Source of the DNA: an uncultured Algibacter sp.
GTDB lineage: Bacteria; Bacteroidota; Bacteroidia; Flavobacteriales; Flavobacteriaceae
Assembly (NCBI GenBank): GCA_937936645.1
Contig: CALHCQ010000023.1
Location: forward strand, 1 to 32,175
Direction: 5' to 3'
DNA length: 32,175 nucleotides
The position numbers and the translations under genes are program-made. The notes beneath the pieces were generated by a model that saw nothing but the letters and a program-made list of their open reading frames with translations, was not told where the DNA came from and did not search any database. This document shows positions 18,148-27,468 of the stretch, one piece after another (position 1 is the stretch's first letter; every line of letters begins with the position of its first letter).

Positions 18148-18777
18148 ATGGAGCTTATATTAAAATACTTCCCAAATTTAACAGACGATCAAATTGATAA
18201 ATTTACTAAGCTTGAAAGCTTATATCAAGATTGGAATTTAAAAATAAATGTTGTTTCTAGAAAGGATATTGATGAGTTGTATTTGCGCCATGTACTCCAT
18301 GCATTAGCTATTGCTAAGGTTATTAATTTTAAAGACGGAACAAAACTTCTAGATGTTGGTACCGGTGGCGGTTTTCCTGGTGTACCTTTGGCTATTTTAT
18401 TTCCAGAATGTTCTTTTCATTTGGTAGATAGTATTGCTAAAAAATTAAAAGTTGTTAACGAAGTTGTAGAAGGTTTAGGTCTTACTAATGTAAAAACAAC
18501 CCATAGTAGGGTAGAGGCCATTAACGATACTTACGATTTTATTATAAGTAGAGCTGTTGCTGCCATGCCAACTTTTGTACATTGGGTAAAAGGTAAAATA
18601 GCAAAAAATCAAAATAACGAGCTTAAAAACGGAATTCTGTACTTAAAAGGTGGTGATTTAACCGAAGAGCTAAAAGATTATAAAACAACAACTATTTATG
18701 ATTTAAAAGATTTCTATGAAGAAGATTTTTACGAGACAAAAAAAGTAGTTTATTTACCTATGAAATACCGAGGTTAG
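18148..18777 (+). CDS. rsmG: 16S rRNA (guanine527-N7)-methyltransferase RsmG
   Basis: A 209-residue class I methyltransferase (GidB family). The S-adenosylmethionine-binding motif I is LLDVGTGGGFPGVPLAI (67-83), preceded by the family signature NVVSRKD and LYLRHVLHALAI, and followed by LVDSIAKKLKV and ISRAVAAMP. It modifies G527 of 16S rRNA; loss of the E. coli enzyme gives low-level streptomycin resistance. It is a single-gene unit divergent from the desaturase and convergent with msrA. Length is normal. Confidence 0.94.
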   Translation: MELILKYFPNLTDDQIDKFTKLESLYQDWNLKINVVSRKDIDELYLRHVLHALAIAKVINFKDGTKLLDVGTGGGFPGVPLAILFPECSFHLVDSIAKKLKVVNEVVEGLGLTNVKTTHSRVEAINDTYDFIISRAVAAMPTFVHWVKGKIAKNQNNELKNGILYLKGGDLTEELKDYKTTTIYDLKDFYEEDFYETKKVVYLPMKYRG

Positions 18778-18865
18778 TTTTATGTTATTTCTACACTATA
18801 GTTAGAAATAAGCTGTTTGAACTAAAATACTTGTTCCTATTGGAAATGATAACAACATGTAAAAT

Positions 18866-18908
18866 TAGCTTGTCATAATTTGGGAATAATTCCCTTTACA
18901 ACAAGCTA
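18866..18908. terminator. Weak candidate bidirectional terminator between rsmG and msrA
   Basis: An 8-bp inverted repeat TAGCTTGT (18866-18873) / ACAAGCTA (18901-18908) encloses a second small hairpin GGGAA-TAA-TTCCC (18882-18894). It lies between two convergent genes. The right arm is followed by TATTTCATTT, only a poor T-run, so termination is plausible but not strong. Confidence 0.4.
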
Positions 18909-18940
18909 TATTTCATTTAGTTTAATGTTATTTGTACTAA

Positions 18941-19606
18941 TTAATGATGATGTGGGTGTTGTTTTACTAGTTCAGGAAACTTGGCTTGAAAACGTTTAAG
19001 CCTTGGTATAGAAACGCCTCTAATATAGCCTTGATTTGGATGTAGACGTTCGTAATTTTGATGATAATCTTCAGCTTTCCAAAACTTAAGAAAAGGATAA
19101 ACTTCAGCTGCTATTTTTGCATTTAACTTTTTAGCTAAGCTTTTCTTCTTTTCTAAAATTATCTTTTTCTCTGTATCGTTTTGGTAAAATATAATAGAAC
19201 GATATTGTGGGCCATGATCTGGACCTTGGCCGTTAACTTGTGTTGGGTTTTGAGATCCAAAGTAAACATCTACAAGTTGCGAAAAGCTAATAATTTTTGG
19301 GTCGTATATAATTTCTACAGCTTCAGCATGTCCTGTTCTTCCTGTATTACTTGATGCATAATCTGGGTTTTGTGTAAATCCTCCAGAATAACCACTAATA
19401 GATTCTTCTACGCCTTTTACGCTTTCATATATAGCTTCTACACACCAAAAGCATCCGCTAGCAAAATATGCTCTAGCTTTTCCGTTTTTTATGGGTACTT
19501 GTACCGGTTTAGCATCTACAATGGCTTGTTGCTTAGCGTTAGTTTGTGCTGTATTTTGACAACTACTAAGTAGAAGTAGTATTAACAATGTGGCTGTGTA
19601 TTTCAT
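18941..19606 (-). CDS. msrA: Lipoprotein peptide-methionine (S)-S-oxide reductase MsrA
   Basis: A 221-residue protein with a lipoprotein signal (LLILLLLSS-C16) and an MsrA domain from about residue 44. The catalytic motif is GCFWC (51-55) with nucleophile C52; downstream landmarks are GYSGG, TGHAEAVEI, FGSQNPTQ, PQYRSIIF and the conserved AEDYHQNY. There is no fused MsrB. The lipobox places it outside the cytoplasm, where it would repair oxidised methionines in envelope proteins; electrons would have to come from a periplasmic thiol partner. It ends with an unusual His-rich tail (HPHHH). It is separated from groEL by a strong terminator. Confidence 0.93.
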   Translation of the reverse strand: MKYTATLLILLLLSSCQNTAQTNAKQQAIVDAKPVQVPIKNGKARAYFASGCFWCVEAIYESVKGVEESISGYSGGFTQNPDYASSNTGRTGHAEAVEIIYDPKIISFSQLVDVYFGSQNPTQVNGQGPDHGPQYRSIIFYQNDTEKKIILEKKKSLAKKLNAKIAAEVYPFLKFWKAEDYHQNYERLHPNQGYIRGVSIPRLKRFQAKFPELVKQHPHHH

Positions 19607-19612
19607 AATAAA

Positions 19613-19664
19613 TGTTATTTTATTTAATAGACGTAACTAAGCCATAAACCTTAATAAAATAACA
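19613..19664. repeat. AT-rich inverted repeat upstream of msrA
   Basis: TGTTATTTTATT (19613-19624) and AATAAAATAACA (19653-19664) are a perfect 12-bp inverted repeat separated by 28 bases, ending seven bases from the msrA ATG. It would form a stem in the msrA leader if transcription begins upstream. Low complexity makes chance formation possible. Confidence 0.45.
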
Positions 19665-19686
19665 GAATCTTAGATGTAAAACAAAA

Positions 19687-19717
19687 AAACGCTTCAAAGT
19701 ATAAATTTGAAGCGTTT
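19687..19717 (-). terminator. Rho-independent terminator of the groES-groEL operon
   Basis: A perfect 12-bp stem, AAACGCTTCAAA (19687-19698) and TTTGAAGCGTTT (19706-19717), with a 7-base loop, lying 21 bases after the groEL stop. On the minus strand the hairpin is followed by a long T-run. Confidence 0.9.
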
Positions 19718-19738
19718 ATTTTTGATTTAATTATGATA

Positions 19739-21373
<1,635 letters not shown>

Positions 21374-21415
21374 TTAATAGTTTTATGTTCTATAAATTAA
21401 ATTATAGTGTACTCT

Positions 21416-21691
21416 TTATATAATTGCTAAAATGTCGCTTTCTCTCATGATAAGGTAATCTTTACCTTCTAATTTAAGATCTGTTCCTGCATACTTACCG
21501 TATAAAACAGTATCGCCAACTTTTACTGTAATAGGATCGTCTTTAGTACCTTTTCCTGCTGCTACTACAGTGCCTTTTTGTGGTTTTTCTTTTGCGTTGT
21601 CTGGTATAATAATTCCAGATGCTGTTTTAGTTTCTGCTGCAGCAGGCTCTATTAGAACTCTGTCTGCTAATGGTTTAATGTTTAAGCCCAT
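21416..21691 (-). CDS. groES: Co-chaperonin GroES
   Basis: A 91-residue co-chaperonin. It opens [15 protein letters not shown], has the mobile-loop region [20 protein letters not shown] and the core [32 protein letters not shown]. It caps the GroEL ring. It is first gene of the groES-groEL operon. No HrcA/CIRCE inverted repeat is visible upstream; instead there is a Bacteroidota-like promoter overlapping a sigma-54-like sequence. Confidence 0.97.
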   Translation of the reverse strand: MGLNIKPLADRVLIEPAAAETKTASGIIIPDNAKEKPQKGTVVAAGKGTKDDPITVKVGDTVLYGKYAGTDLKLEGKDYLIMRESDILAII

Positions 21692-21742
21692 TTTATATGT
21701 TTTTTTAATTTGTTAAATTATGATTTAATGATTTTGTGATAT

Positions 21743-21783
21743 TCGAAAATTATGCCATTTATAGTAACATGACAAACTTGCAG
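21743..21783 (-). promoter_or_regulatory. groES promoter region
   Basis: On the minus strand TTTG (21776-21773), 20 bases, TAATTTTC (21752-21745), one mismatch from the -7 consensus. Overlapping it is TGGCATAATTTTCGA (21757-21743), which resembles the sigma-54 -24/-12 pattern with GA in place of the GC. The 15-mer CTGCAAGTTTGTCAT (21783-21769) at the -33 region matches 11 of 15 positions of the palindrome at the miaB promoter. Confidence 0.5.
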
Positions 21784-21789
21784 AAACAA

Positions 21790-21818
21790 AAAATGCCAAC
21801 TTAACAAGTTGGCATTTT
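21790..21818 (-). terminator. Rho-independent terminator after secG
   Basis: A perfect 13-bp stem, AAAATGCCAACTT (21790-21802) and AAGTTGGCATTTT (21806-21818), with a 3-base loop AAC, 25 bases after the secG stop. It closes the miaB-secG operon just before the groES promoter. Confidence 0.9.
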
Positions 21819-21843
21819 GTATAATTATTTTGTGTGTAATTTA

Positions 21844-22182
21844 TTATTTTTCTGGTGCAGCTTCTGGTTGTGGTAAAGCCTCTGGCGCTGTTGGTAACGC
21901 TTCTACAGCTTCTGTATCTAGAGCTTTAGAGTCTGAACCGTTTCCTCCTTTATTAATAGCCATATTAGACGCTAATATTAATATTAATAAAAACGTTGCT
22001 AAATACCATGTGCTTTTATCTAAAAAGTCTGTTGTTTTTTTTACACCTCCTAATTGTTGTGTGCCACCGCCACCAAAAGAAGAAGATAAACCACCACCTT
22101 TAGGGTTTTGTACCATTATAACTACAATTAATAAAAATGCTACAACGACTATTAATGCTAGAAATATTATAAAATTACTCAT
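21844..22182 (-). CDS. secG: Protein translocase subunit SecG
   Basis: A 112-residue inner-membrane protein. Two hydrophobic segments (about 3-24 and 57-75) flank a cytoplasmic Gly-rich loop with the conserved VQNPKGGGLSSSFGG and the following QQLGGVKKTTDFLDKSTW. The C-terminal tail is rich in Ala, Pro and Glu, as is common in Bacteroidota. SecG assists SecYE in protein export. Its ATG shares one base with the stop of the upstream TPR gene (TAATG), so the two are translationally coupled; it is last in the operon. Confidence 0.93.
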   Translation of the reverse strand: MSNFIIFLALIVVVAFLLIVVIMVQNPKGGGLSSSFGGGGTQQLGGVKKTTDFLDKSTWYLATFLLILILASNMAINKGGNGSDSKALDTEAVEALPTAPEALPQPEAAPEK

Positions 22183-23096
22183 TACTCTTTATTATTTTGT
22201 TCTTGTAAAAGTTCTATTGCCTTGATTTGGTCTGCAAATAAACCACTTTTTTTTGGATATTTCAAACTTAAAATCCTGTAAGATTGTATTGCTTTTTTAT
22301 AATTTCCTTGTTCTACATAAATTCTGGCCAACGTTTCTGTCATTAAAGCTTCGGGTTTTATCATTTGTGCCTTAGCAATATTGCCCTTTGATGTGGTTTG
22401 TTTTTTAGGATTTATTTTAGGGTTCTTAGCAATAAAATCTTCTATAAGTTTAAATTTGTCTTCCCGTTTTTGTTGGGTTTCCGATTTTTTTTCTTCTGGA
22501 GCAGGTGTTTCTCTTTCTATAGGTTTTAGTTTGGCTATTTTTAACCATTCGTTAAAAGAGTGCGTTTCTGTTTTGTTAAATTCTAAAGGAGCTCCTATGT
22601 TAAGAATTTCGTTTGCTTTTTCTTGATCGGTTTTTGCTTTTTTATCCCCGGAAGGGATATTTTTGTCAATATTTTGATTGCGTTTTTCTTTTGGCTGAAA
22701 CAGTTGTGGGTCTAAAACCCCCGATGTATCCTTTATTTGTTGCTTTAATGTATCGTCTATCGTTACTTTTTTATCAATACTACTCGTAGCGTCTGTAGTA
22801 TCTATGTCTTTAAGATGGGTTGCGTTTTGTTTTATAAACTCGGATATTTCATTTTGTAAAAACTCATCCGAAGTAATAAACTCGAACAAAACACTGCGAT
22901 CGGTTGTGTAAGCAGCTGTTGTTTTTAAAGCGTAATTATACTTAAAACTATCTTGATTTTTTAAACCTTTTAAATATAAAGCTCTAGCAGACTGGCAATA
23001 AGGGTGTGCTGTAATTATAGATTTTAATGCGTTAGTTTGCGCCTCGTTAATATGTTCGCTTTTCTTTAATATATCTGTAAAACTACTTGTATTCAT
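22182..23096 (-). CDS. Hypothetical protein with C-terminal TPR-like repeat
   Basis: A 304-residue protein with no signal peptide or membrane segment. The N-terminal 95 residues are a helical region with a conserved look (AHPYCQSARALYLKGLKNQ). A charged, Lys/Glu-rich linker spans about 100-250. The C-terminal 50 residues form TPR-like helices (ETLARIYVEQGNYKKAIQSY, then LSLKYPKKSGLFADQI). Such proteins occur between lptE and secG in other Flavobacteria as I recall, but I know no function. It follows lptE by 31 bases and overlaps secG by one base. Confidence 0.8.
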   Translation of the reverse strand: MNTSSFTDILKKSEHINEAQTNALKSIITAHPYCQSARALYLKGLKNQDSFKYNYALKTTAAYTTDRSVLFEFITSDEFLQNEISEFIKQNATHLKDIDTTDATSSIDKKVTIDDTLKQQIKDTSGVLDPQLFQPKEKRNQNIDKNIPSGDKKAKTDQEKANEILNIGAPLEFNKTETHSFNEWLKIAKLKPIERETPAPEEKKSETQQKREDKFKLIEDFIAKNPKINPKKQTTSKGNIAKAQMIKPEALMTETLARIYVEQGNYKKAIQSYRILSLKYPKKSGLFADQIKAIELLQEQNNKE

Positions 23097-23127
23097 GGTG
23101 TTTGGGCTTATTGCTTTTGTAAATGGT

Positions 23128-23640
23128 TTACCACTTAGCTAAAGATGCATTAAAAATATCTTGAGTAATACGTTCAAAAATTTCTTCTAGAGCAGTGTCT
23201 CTTATAGAACCTATAAGTTGTTCGCTAGCAGGGTAGTCGACAAAGAAGGTGAAATCTTGATCAAACTCTGCTGTTTCATCATTTTTATCTGTAAAATGAA
23301 CTTTAACACCAACAGTTAGCCTGTTTTGGGCTGCTGTGTTTTGCGATGTGGCTGTTGTAGGTGATATTCTATAGGTTGTTATTTCGCCCTCGTAAACAAT
23401 ATCGCCATTCGAGTTTACATTGTTTAAGTTGGTTTGATTTTCTAAAAGTTCTATTAAAGCGTTTCTAAAATCGATTTCTAAACCTGGTTCTACTAATAAA
23501 GCGTTATTTTCAAAACGGTTTACTTGAAATGTTTTAGTGTCTTTGGATATAGATGCTCCTGTAAAAGAGTATACACCACAGCTTACCAATAATAGAGATA
23601 ATGAAAGTGTGCATATGTGTTTTAAGTATGGCATGATCAT
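23128..23640 (-). CDS. lptE: LPS-assembly lipoprotein LptE
   Basis: A 170-residue lipoprotein with lipobox LLVS-C21 and the Bacteroidota LptE opening GVYSFTGASI. The mature protein shows the alternating helix and strand pattern of the family (VEPGLEIDFRNALIELLENQTNL, TYRISPTTATSQNTAAQNRL, then FFVDYPASEQLIGS). LptE plugs the LptD barrel that inserts LPS in the outer membrane. An alternative start two codons later (ATG at 23634) is equally good. It starts five bases after the sigma-54 activator gene, so they are one operon. No lptD lies in the window. Confidence 0.88.
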   Translation of the reverse strand: MIMPYLKHICTLSLSLLLVSCGVYSFTGASISKDTKTFQVNRFENNALLVEPGLEIDFRNALIELLENQTNLNNVNSNGDIVYEGEITTYRISPTTATSQNTAAQNRLTVGVKVHFTDKNDETAEFDQDFTFFVDYPASEQLIGSIRDTALEEIFERITQDIFNASLAKW

Positions 23641-23645
23641 GTAAT

Positions 23646-24917
23646 TTACAAATCGTATTGTTTAATTTTTCTATAGAGTGTGCGTTCGCTAATACCAAGC
23701 TCGGCAGCTGCTAATTTGCGTTTTCCTTCATGGCGCTCTAAAGATTTTTTTATTAACTCTAGTTCTTTATCGTGTAAAGAGAGTGTTTCTTCTTCTTCAA
23801 TTTCTTCTGCAAAATGATACTTGTCTACAGGGGGTATAATTTCTGTGTTGTTGGTGTTTATTTCTGGTATAGACAAAACCTCTGTTTCTTCTCTAGGTGA
23901 GTCGTAAGCTTGTTTTTTAGGTGTTTCTTTACCATATATTTTTTGTATGAGCGATTCGTTGTCTTTTTCTACATCGGCTACATTGCCATTTTTCATGAGC
24001 TCTAGCGTAAGTTGTTTAAGATCGTTTAAATCACTTTTCATGTCAAACAAAACCTTGTATAATATTTCGCGTTCGCTGCTAAAATCGCTTTCGTCTTTTT
24101 TTGTTTTTATAACGGCTGGTAAGTTGCTTGTACCATAAACGGGTAGGTAAGCTTTTAAGGTGTTTGCTGTTATATTTCTGTCTTGCTCTAGTACAGACAC
24201 TTGCTCTGCAACGTTACGTAATTGCCTTATGTTACCACTCCATCTGTGTTTTAGTAACAATGCCACAGCAGCCTCGTTAAGTTTAATGGTTGGCATTTTG
24301 TATTTTAAAGCAAAGTCGCTTGCAAATTTTCTAAATAATAAAAAAATATCGCCTTGTCGCTCCCTTAATGGAGGTAAATTAATGTCTACGGTACTTAGTC
24401 TGTAATATAAATCTTCTCTAAACTTGGCTTTCTCTATGGCTTCAAACATATTTACATTGGTAGCAGCTACAATACGTACATCTGTTTTTTGCACTTTACT
24501 AGAGCCTACTTTTATAAATTCGCCATTCTCTAAAACACGTAATAAACGCACTTGTGTGGTAAGCGGTAATTCGCCCACTTCATCTAAAAAAATAGTACCA
24601 CCGTTAGCAACCTCAAAGTAACCATTACGTGTTTGTGTTGCCCCTGTAAAGGCACCTTTTTCATGACCAAAAAGTTCGCTGTCTATTGTGCCTTCGGGTA
24701 TGGCGCCACAGTTTACAGCAATGTATTTGTTATGTTTACGATGCGATAATTGATGTATAATTTTAGGAATACTTTCTTTACCAACACCACTCTCTCCTGT
24801 TACTAAAACCGATATATCTGTTGGGGATACTTGTATCGATTTTTGTATGGCACGATTTAGTGTTTCACTATTTCCTATAATACCAAAACGTTGTTTTATA
24901 GCTTGTACTGATTCCAT
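23646..24917 (-). CDS. Sigma-54-dependent transcriptional activator (AAA+ with Fis-type HTH)
   Basis: A 423-residue enhancer-binding protein. The AAA+ domain begins almost at the N-terminus: Walker A GESGVGKE (41-48), the sigma-54 contact loop GAFTGA (88-93), Walker B GGTIFLDE (106-113) and sensor/R-finger region FREDLYYRLS. An acidic, low-complexity linker (about 255-375) leads to a Fis-type helix-turn-helix at the C-terminus (KLAAAELGISERTLYRKIKQ). There is no receiver, GAF or PAS domain, so activity must be controlled by level or by a partner. It is second gene of the operon, 12 bases after miaB and five before lptE. Targets are unknown. Confidence 0.93.
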   Translation of the reverse strand: MESVQAIKQRFGIIGNSETLNRAIQKSIQVSPTDISVLVTGESGVGKESIPKIIHQLSHRKHNKYIAVNCGAIPEGTIDSELFGHEKGAFTGATQTRNGYFEVANGGTIFLDEVGELPLTTQVRLLRVLENGEFIKVGSSKVQKTDVRIVAATNVNMFEAIEKAKFREDLYYRLSTVDINLPPLRERQGDIFLLFRKFASDFALKYKMPTIKLNEAAVALLLKHRWSGNIRQLRNVAEQVSVLEQDRNITANTLKAYLPVYGTSNLPAVIKTKKDESDFSSEREILYKVLFDMKSDLNDLKQLTLELMKNGNVADVEKDNESLIQKIYGKETPKKQAYDSPREETEVLSIPEINTNNTEIIPPVDKYHFAEEIEEEETLSLHDKELELIKKSLERHEGKRKLAAAELGISERTLYRKIKQYDL

Positions 24918-24929
24918 ACTTAGTTTTAA

Positions 24930-26375
24930 TTATTGTTTAGACAAACCAACTGCTTCGCCAATAAGAGTGGCACTCGTACAGTCTGTAATTTTAACATTTA
25001 CAAAATCGCCTATTTTATAATTTTCTTTTGGAAAAACGGCAACAATATTATGCTGTGTTTTTCCCGACCATTGGGTGTTCGATTTCTTAGACTCCTTTTC
25101 TATTAAAACCTCTACAATGGTGTTTAAATTTGTTTTTGTTTTTATTTCGCTATGCGTTCTCTGTAAATCTACAATTTCTTGTAAACGTCGTTTTTTTATG
25201 TCATGAGGTACGTCGTCTGCCATTTTACGTTCGGCCATTGTTCCAGGTCGTTCGGAGTAGGCATACATATAACCATAATTATATTTTACATATTCCATAA
25301 GGTGCATGGTGTCTTTATGGTCTTGTTCTGTTTCTGTTGGGAAACCAACAATCATGTCTTGACTAATTGCGCAGTCTGGTATAATTTGGCGTATGCTATC
25401 TATAAGTTTAATATATGCTTCTCGACTATGCAAACGGTTCATTTCTTTTAAAATACGATTACTACCACTTTGTACAGGTAAATGTATGTGGTTGCAAATA
25501 TTTCTGTATTTAGCCATAGTTTCTACAACATCTAGCGTTAAATCTTGTGGATTAGATGTAGAAAAGCGAATACGCATTTTAGGTTGCGCTTTTGCACAAA
25601 TATCTAATAAGGCTGCAAAATTTATGGCGGTTGCTTTTTGTATATCGCTAGCCTTTTCGAAATCTTTTTTAAGTCCGCCACCGTACCACAGGTAACTGTC
25701 TACATTTTGGCCTAACAAGGTTATTTCTTTAAAGCCTTTTTGCCATAAATCATTTATTTCTTCAATAATACTTTGTGGGTCTCTACTGCGTTCTCGGCCT
25801 CTTGTAAAAGGAACGACACAAAACGTGCACATGTTATCGCAACCTCTAGTTATAGATACTAGAGCGGTAACACCATTACTATTTAGTCTTACTGGTGCAA
25901 TATCGCCGTAAGTCTCCTCTTTAGATAAAATAACATTAATAGCATCGTTACCATGATCTACTTCGGCTAGTAAATTTGGTAAATCTTTATAAGCATCTGG
26001 TCCAACAACAAGATCTACTATTTTCTCTTCTTCAAGAAATTTTGTTTTTAAGCGCTCTGCCATACAGCCTAAAACACCTACTTTCATTTTAGGGTTATGG
26101 TCGCGTTTTACGGCATTATATTTTTCTAGTCTTTTTCGTACTGTTTGTTCGGCTTTGTCTCTAATAGAACATGTGTTTACTAAAACGAGATCGGCTTCTT
26201 CTAGATTTTGCGTGGTGTTAAAACCTTGGTCTTTCATTATGGAAGCAACAATTTCACTGTCACTAAAATTCATAGCGCAGCCGTAACTTTCTATAAATAG
26301 TTTGCGCTTGTTTTCCTTTTTATTGTCAAGAACTAAGGCTTGTCCTTGTTTGTTTTCGTCTATAATTTTTTCCAT
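24930..26375 (-). CDS. miaB: tRNA-2-methylthio-N6-dimethylallyladenosine synthase MiaB
   Basis: A 481-residue radical-SAM methylthiotransferase using the ATG at 26375; an upstream TTG at 26396 would add seven residues. The N-terminal UPF0004 domain has the auxiliary-cluster cysteines C33, C69 and C104 (YGCAMN, NTCSIRD, LGCMAER). The radical SAM cluster is C179-xxx-C183-xx-C186 in TRGCDNMCTFC. A TRAM domain closes the protein. It converts i6A37 to ms2i6A37 in tRNAs reading UNN codons. It heads the miaB/activator/lptE/TPR/secG operon and has a full promoter with a palindrome over the -33 region. Confidence 0.95.
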   Translation of the reverse strand: MEKIIDENKQGQALVLDNKKENKRKLFIESYGCAMNFSDSEIVASIMKDQGFNTTQNLEEADLVLVNTCSIRDKAEQTVRKRLEKYNAVKRDHNPKMKVGVLGCMAERLKTKFLEEEKIVDLVVGPDAYKDLPNLLAEVDHGNDAINVILSKEETYGDIAPVRLNSNGVTALVSITRGCDNMCTFCVVPFTRGRERSRDPQSIIEEINDLWQKGFKEITLLGQNVDSYLWYGGGLKKDFEKASDIQKATAINFAALLDICAKAQPKMRIRFSTSNPQDLTLDVVETMAKYRNICNHIHLPVQSGSNRILKEMNRLHSREAYIKLIDSIRQIIPDCAISQDMIVGFPTETEQDHKDTMHLMEYVKYNYGYMYAYSERPGTMAERKMADDVPHDIKKRRLQEIVDLQRTHSEIKTKTNLNTIVEVLIEKESKKSNTQWSGKTQHNIVAVFPKENYKIGDFVNVKITDCTSATLIGEAVGLSKQ

Positions 26376-26409
26376 AATATATTCAAGTTTTAGCAACTTG
26401 TTACAAAGG

Positions 26410-26441
26410 CAAAGATATCAATAATATGTGTTATATGACAA
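26410..26441 (-). promoter_or_regulatory. miaB operon promoter
   Basis: TTG (26441-26439), 21 bases, TATCTTTG (26417-26410): exact match to the Bacteroidota promoter pattern, with a leader of about 28 bases to the ATG at 26375. Confidence 0.7.
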
Positions 26442-26449
26442 GCTGTCAT
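26435..26449. repeat. Palindrome over the miaB -33 element (candidate operator)
   Basis: ATGACA-AGC-TGTCAT is a perfect 6+3+6 inverted repeat. Its centre and left arm contain the TTG of the -33 element of the miaB promoter, a typical position for a repressor site. Confidence 0.55.
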
Positions 26450-26520
26450 GTTTTATTATTAATAATTTTAAAAAATCAAATTTTAGTTACTCTGTTTAGT
26501 TCTTTTTTTGTTAAAAAACA

Positions 26521-26528
26521 TATATTTG
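26521..26528 (+). promoter_or_regulatory. -7 promoter box for the membrane protein gene
   Basis: TATATTTG is an exact TAnnTTTG match, 33 bases before the ATG at 26562. The best upstream -33 candidate is TTTAG, which is imperfect. Confidence 0.45.
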
Positions 26529-26561
26529 ATGGGTGTAAATTTTTAGTAAAAAATATAGATT

Positions 26562-27371
26562 ATGAATACTTTAGAGTCATTACAAGACAAAATAAACAGT
26601 AATGAAGAGTTAGATTTTGGAACCGTTTTAACAGATACTATAACGCTGTTTAAAAAAGCATGGTTACAAGGTTTTTTACTAGTGGTATTGCTTTTTGCGG
26701 TAATTACTCCTATTCTTTTAACTATTTATATTCCTATTTTTTCTGAGACATTTTCTCAGTTAGATCAAGGTGCATCTAATCCATTGCCTATAAGAAGTTT
26801 ACAACAATTGGATGATAATTACAGATATATGATTATCGCAATCTCGTTTATTATTACTTTTTTTACAACAGCTTTTGTTGCTGCTTTTTATAGAATTATT
26901 AAAAATATAGATTACGATGAGTCCTTTAAGTTTCTAGATTTTTTCTTCTTTTTTAAAGCAAAATATTTAGGAAAGATATTTGCCTTAGCTTCATTTTCTT
27001 TATTAATTGCTTTGTTAAATTTTGCTTTCGAAAAATTTTTACCACCAAGTGCTGCTGGACTAATTAATGCTATTTTAGGTATAACCTCTAGTGTTTACAC
27101 GATGCTATTTGTTGTGTTTTTTGCGTTTAATTCGCATTTAGAGAGTGCCGATTTTTTTACACTTAGCTTTAGTTTAGGAACAAAAAAATGGTTTTTTATT
27201 TTTGGGATTTTATTTGTTAGTTTACTAATGGCTATGGTAGGTACAATAGCTTGTTTTGTAGGAATTTTGTTTACCATATCTATTGTTTATTTACCTTGTT
27301 ATTTAATCTATAAAACTATTTTTGGTTTTGGAGAGCTTAGTGATATAGATCGTATAGGGAGCGACATTTAA
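26562..27371 (+). CDS. Hypothetical polytopic membrane protein
   Basis: A 269-residue protein with about six hydrophobic segments (35-59, 87-111, 135-157, 163-188, 209-230, 231-252) after a 30-residue soluble N-terminus rich in acidic residues. The loops are short; the segment SFKFLDFFFFFKAKYLGKIF is notably Phe-rich and probably lies at the membrane surface. No transporter or enzyme motif is recognised. The layout resembles the small polytopic proteins common in Bacteroidota with no assigned function. It stands alone, divergent from miaB and 97 bases before the LpxR-like gene. Confidence 0.75.
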   Translation: MNTLESLQDKINSNEELDFGTVLTDTITLFKKAWLQGFLLVVLLFAVITPILLTIYIPIFSETFSQLDQGASNPLPIRSLQQLDDNYRYMIIAISFIITFFTTAFVAAFYRIIKNIDYDESFKFLDFFFFFKAKYLGKIFALASFSLLIALLNFAFEKFLPPSAAGLINAILGITSSVYTMLFVVFFAFNSHLESADFFTLSFSLGTKKWFFIFGILFVSLLMAMVGTIACFVGILFTISIVYLPCYLIYKTIFGFGELSDIDRIGSDI

Positions 27372-27468
27372 TCTTGTTTTTTTACATTTTATAGATAGTT
27401 TTTTTGTTTTTTTCGACATAAATTAAACAAGTGCTCTAAATTTACTTTTTAAATAGTCCCTTTTTTTT

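Noticed and set aside
21809-22225. 138-residue plus-strand reading frame opposite secG
   Set aside because: It starts in the secG terminator and runs antisense to secG, whose Gly-rich loop yields the apparent Pro/Cys pattern.
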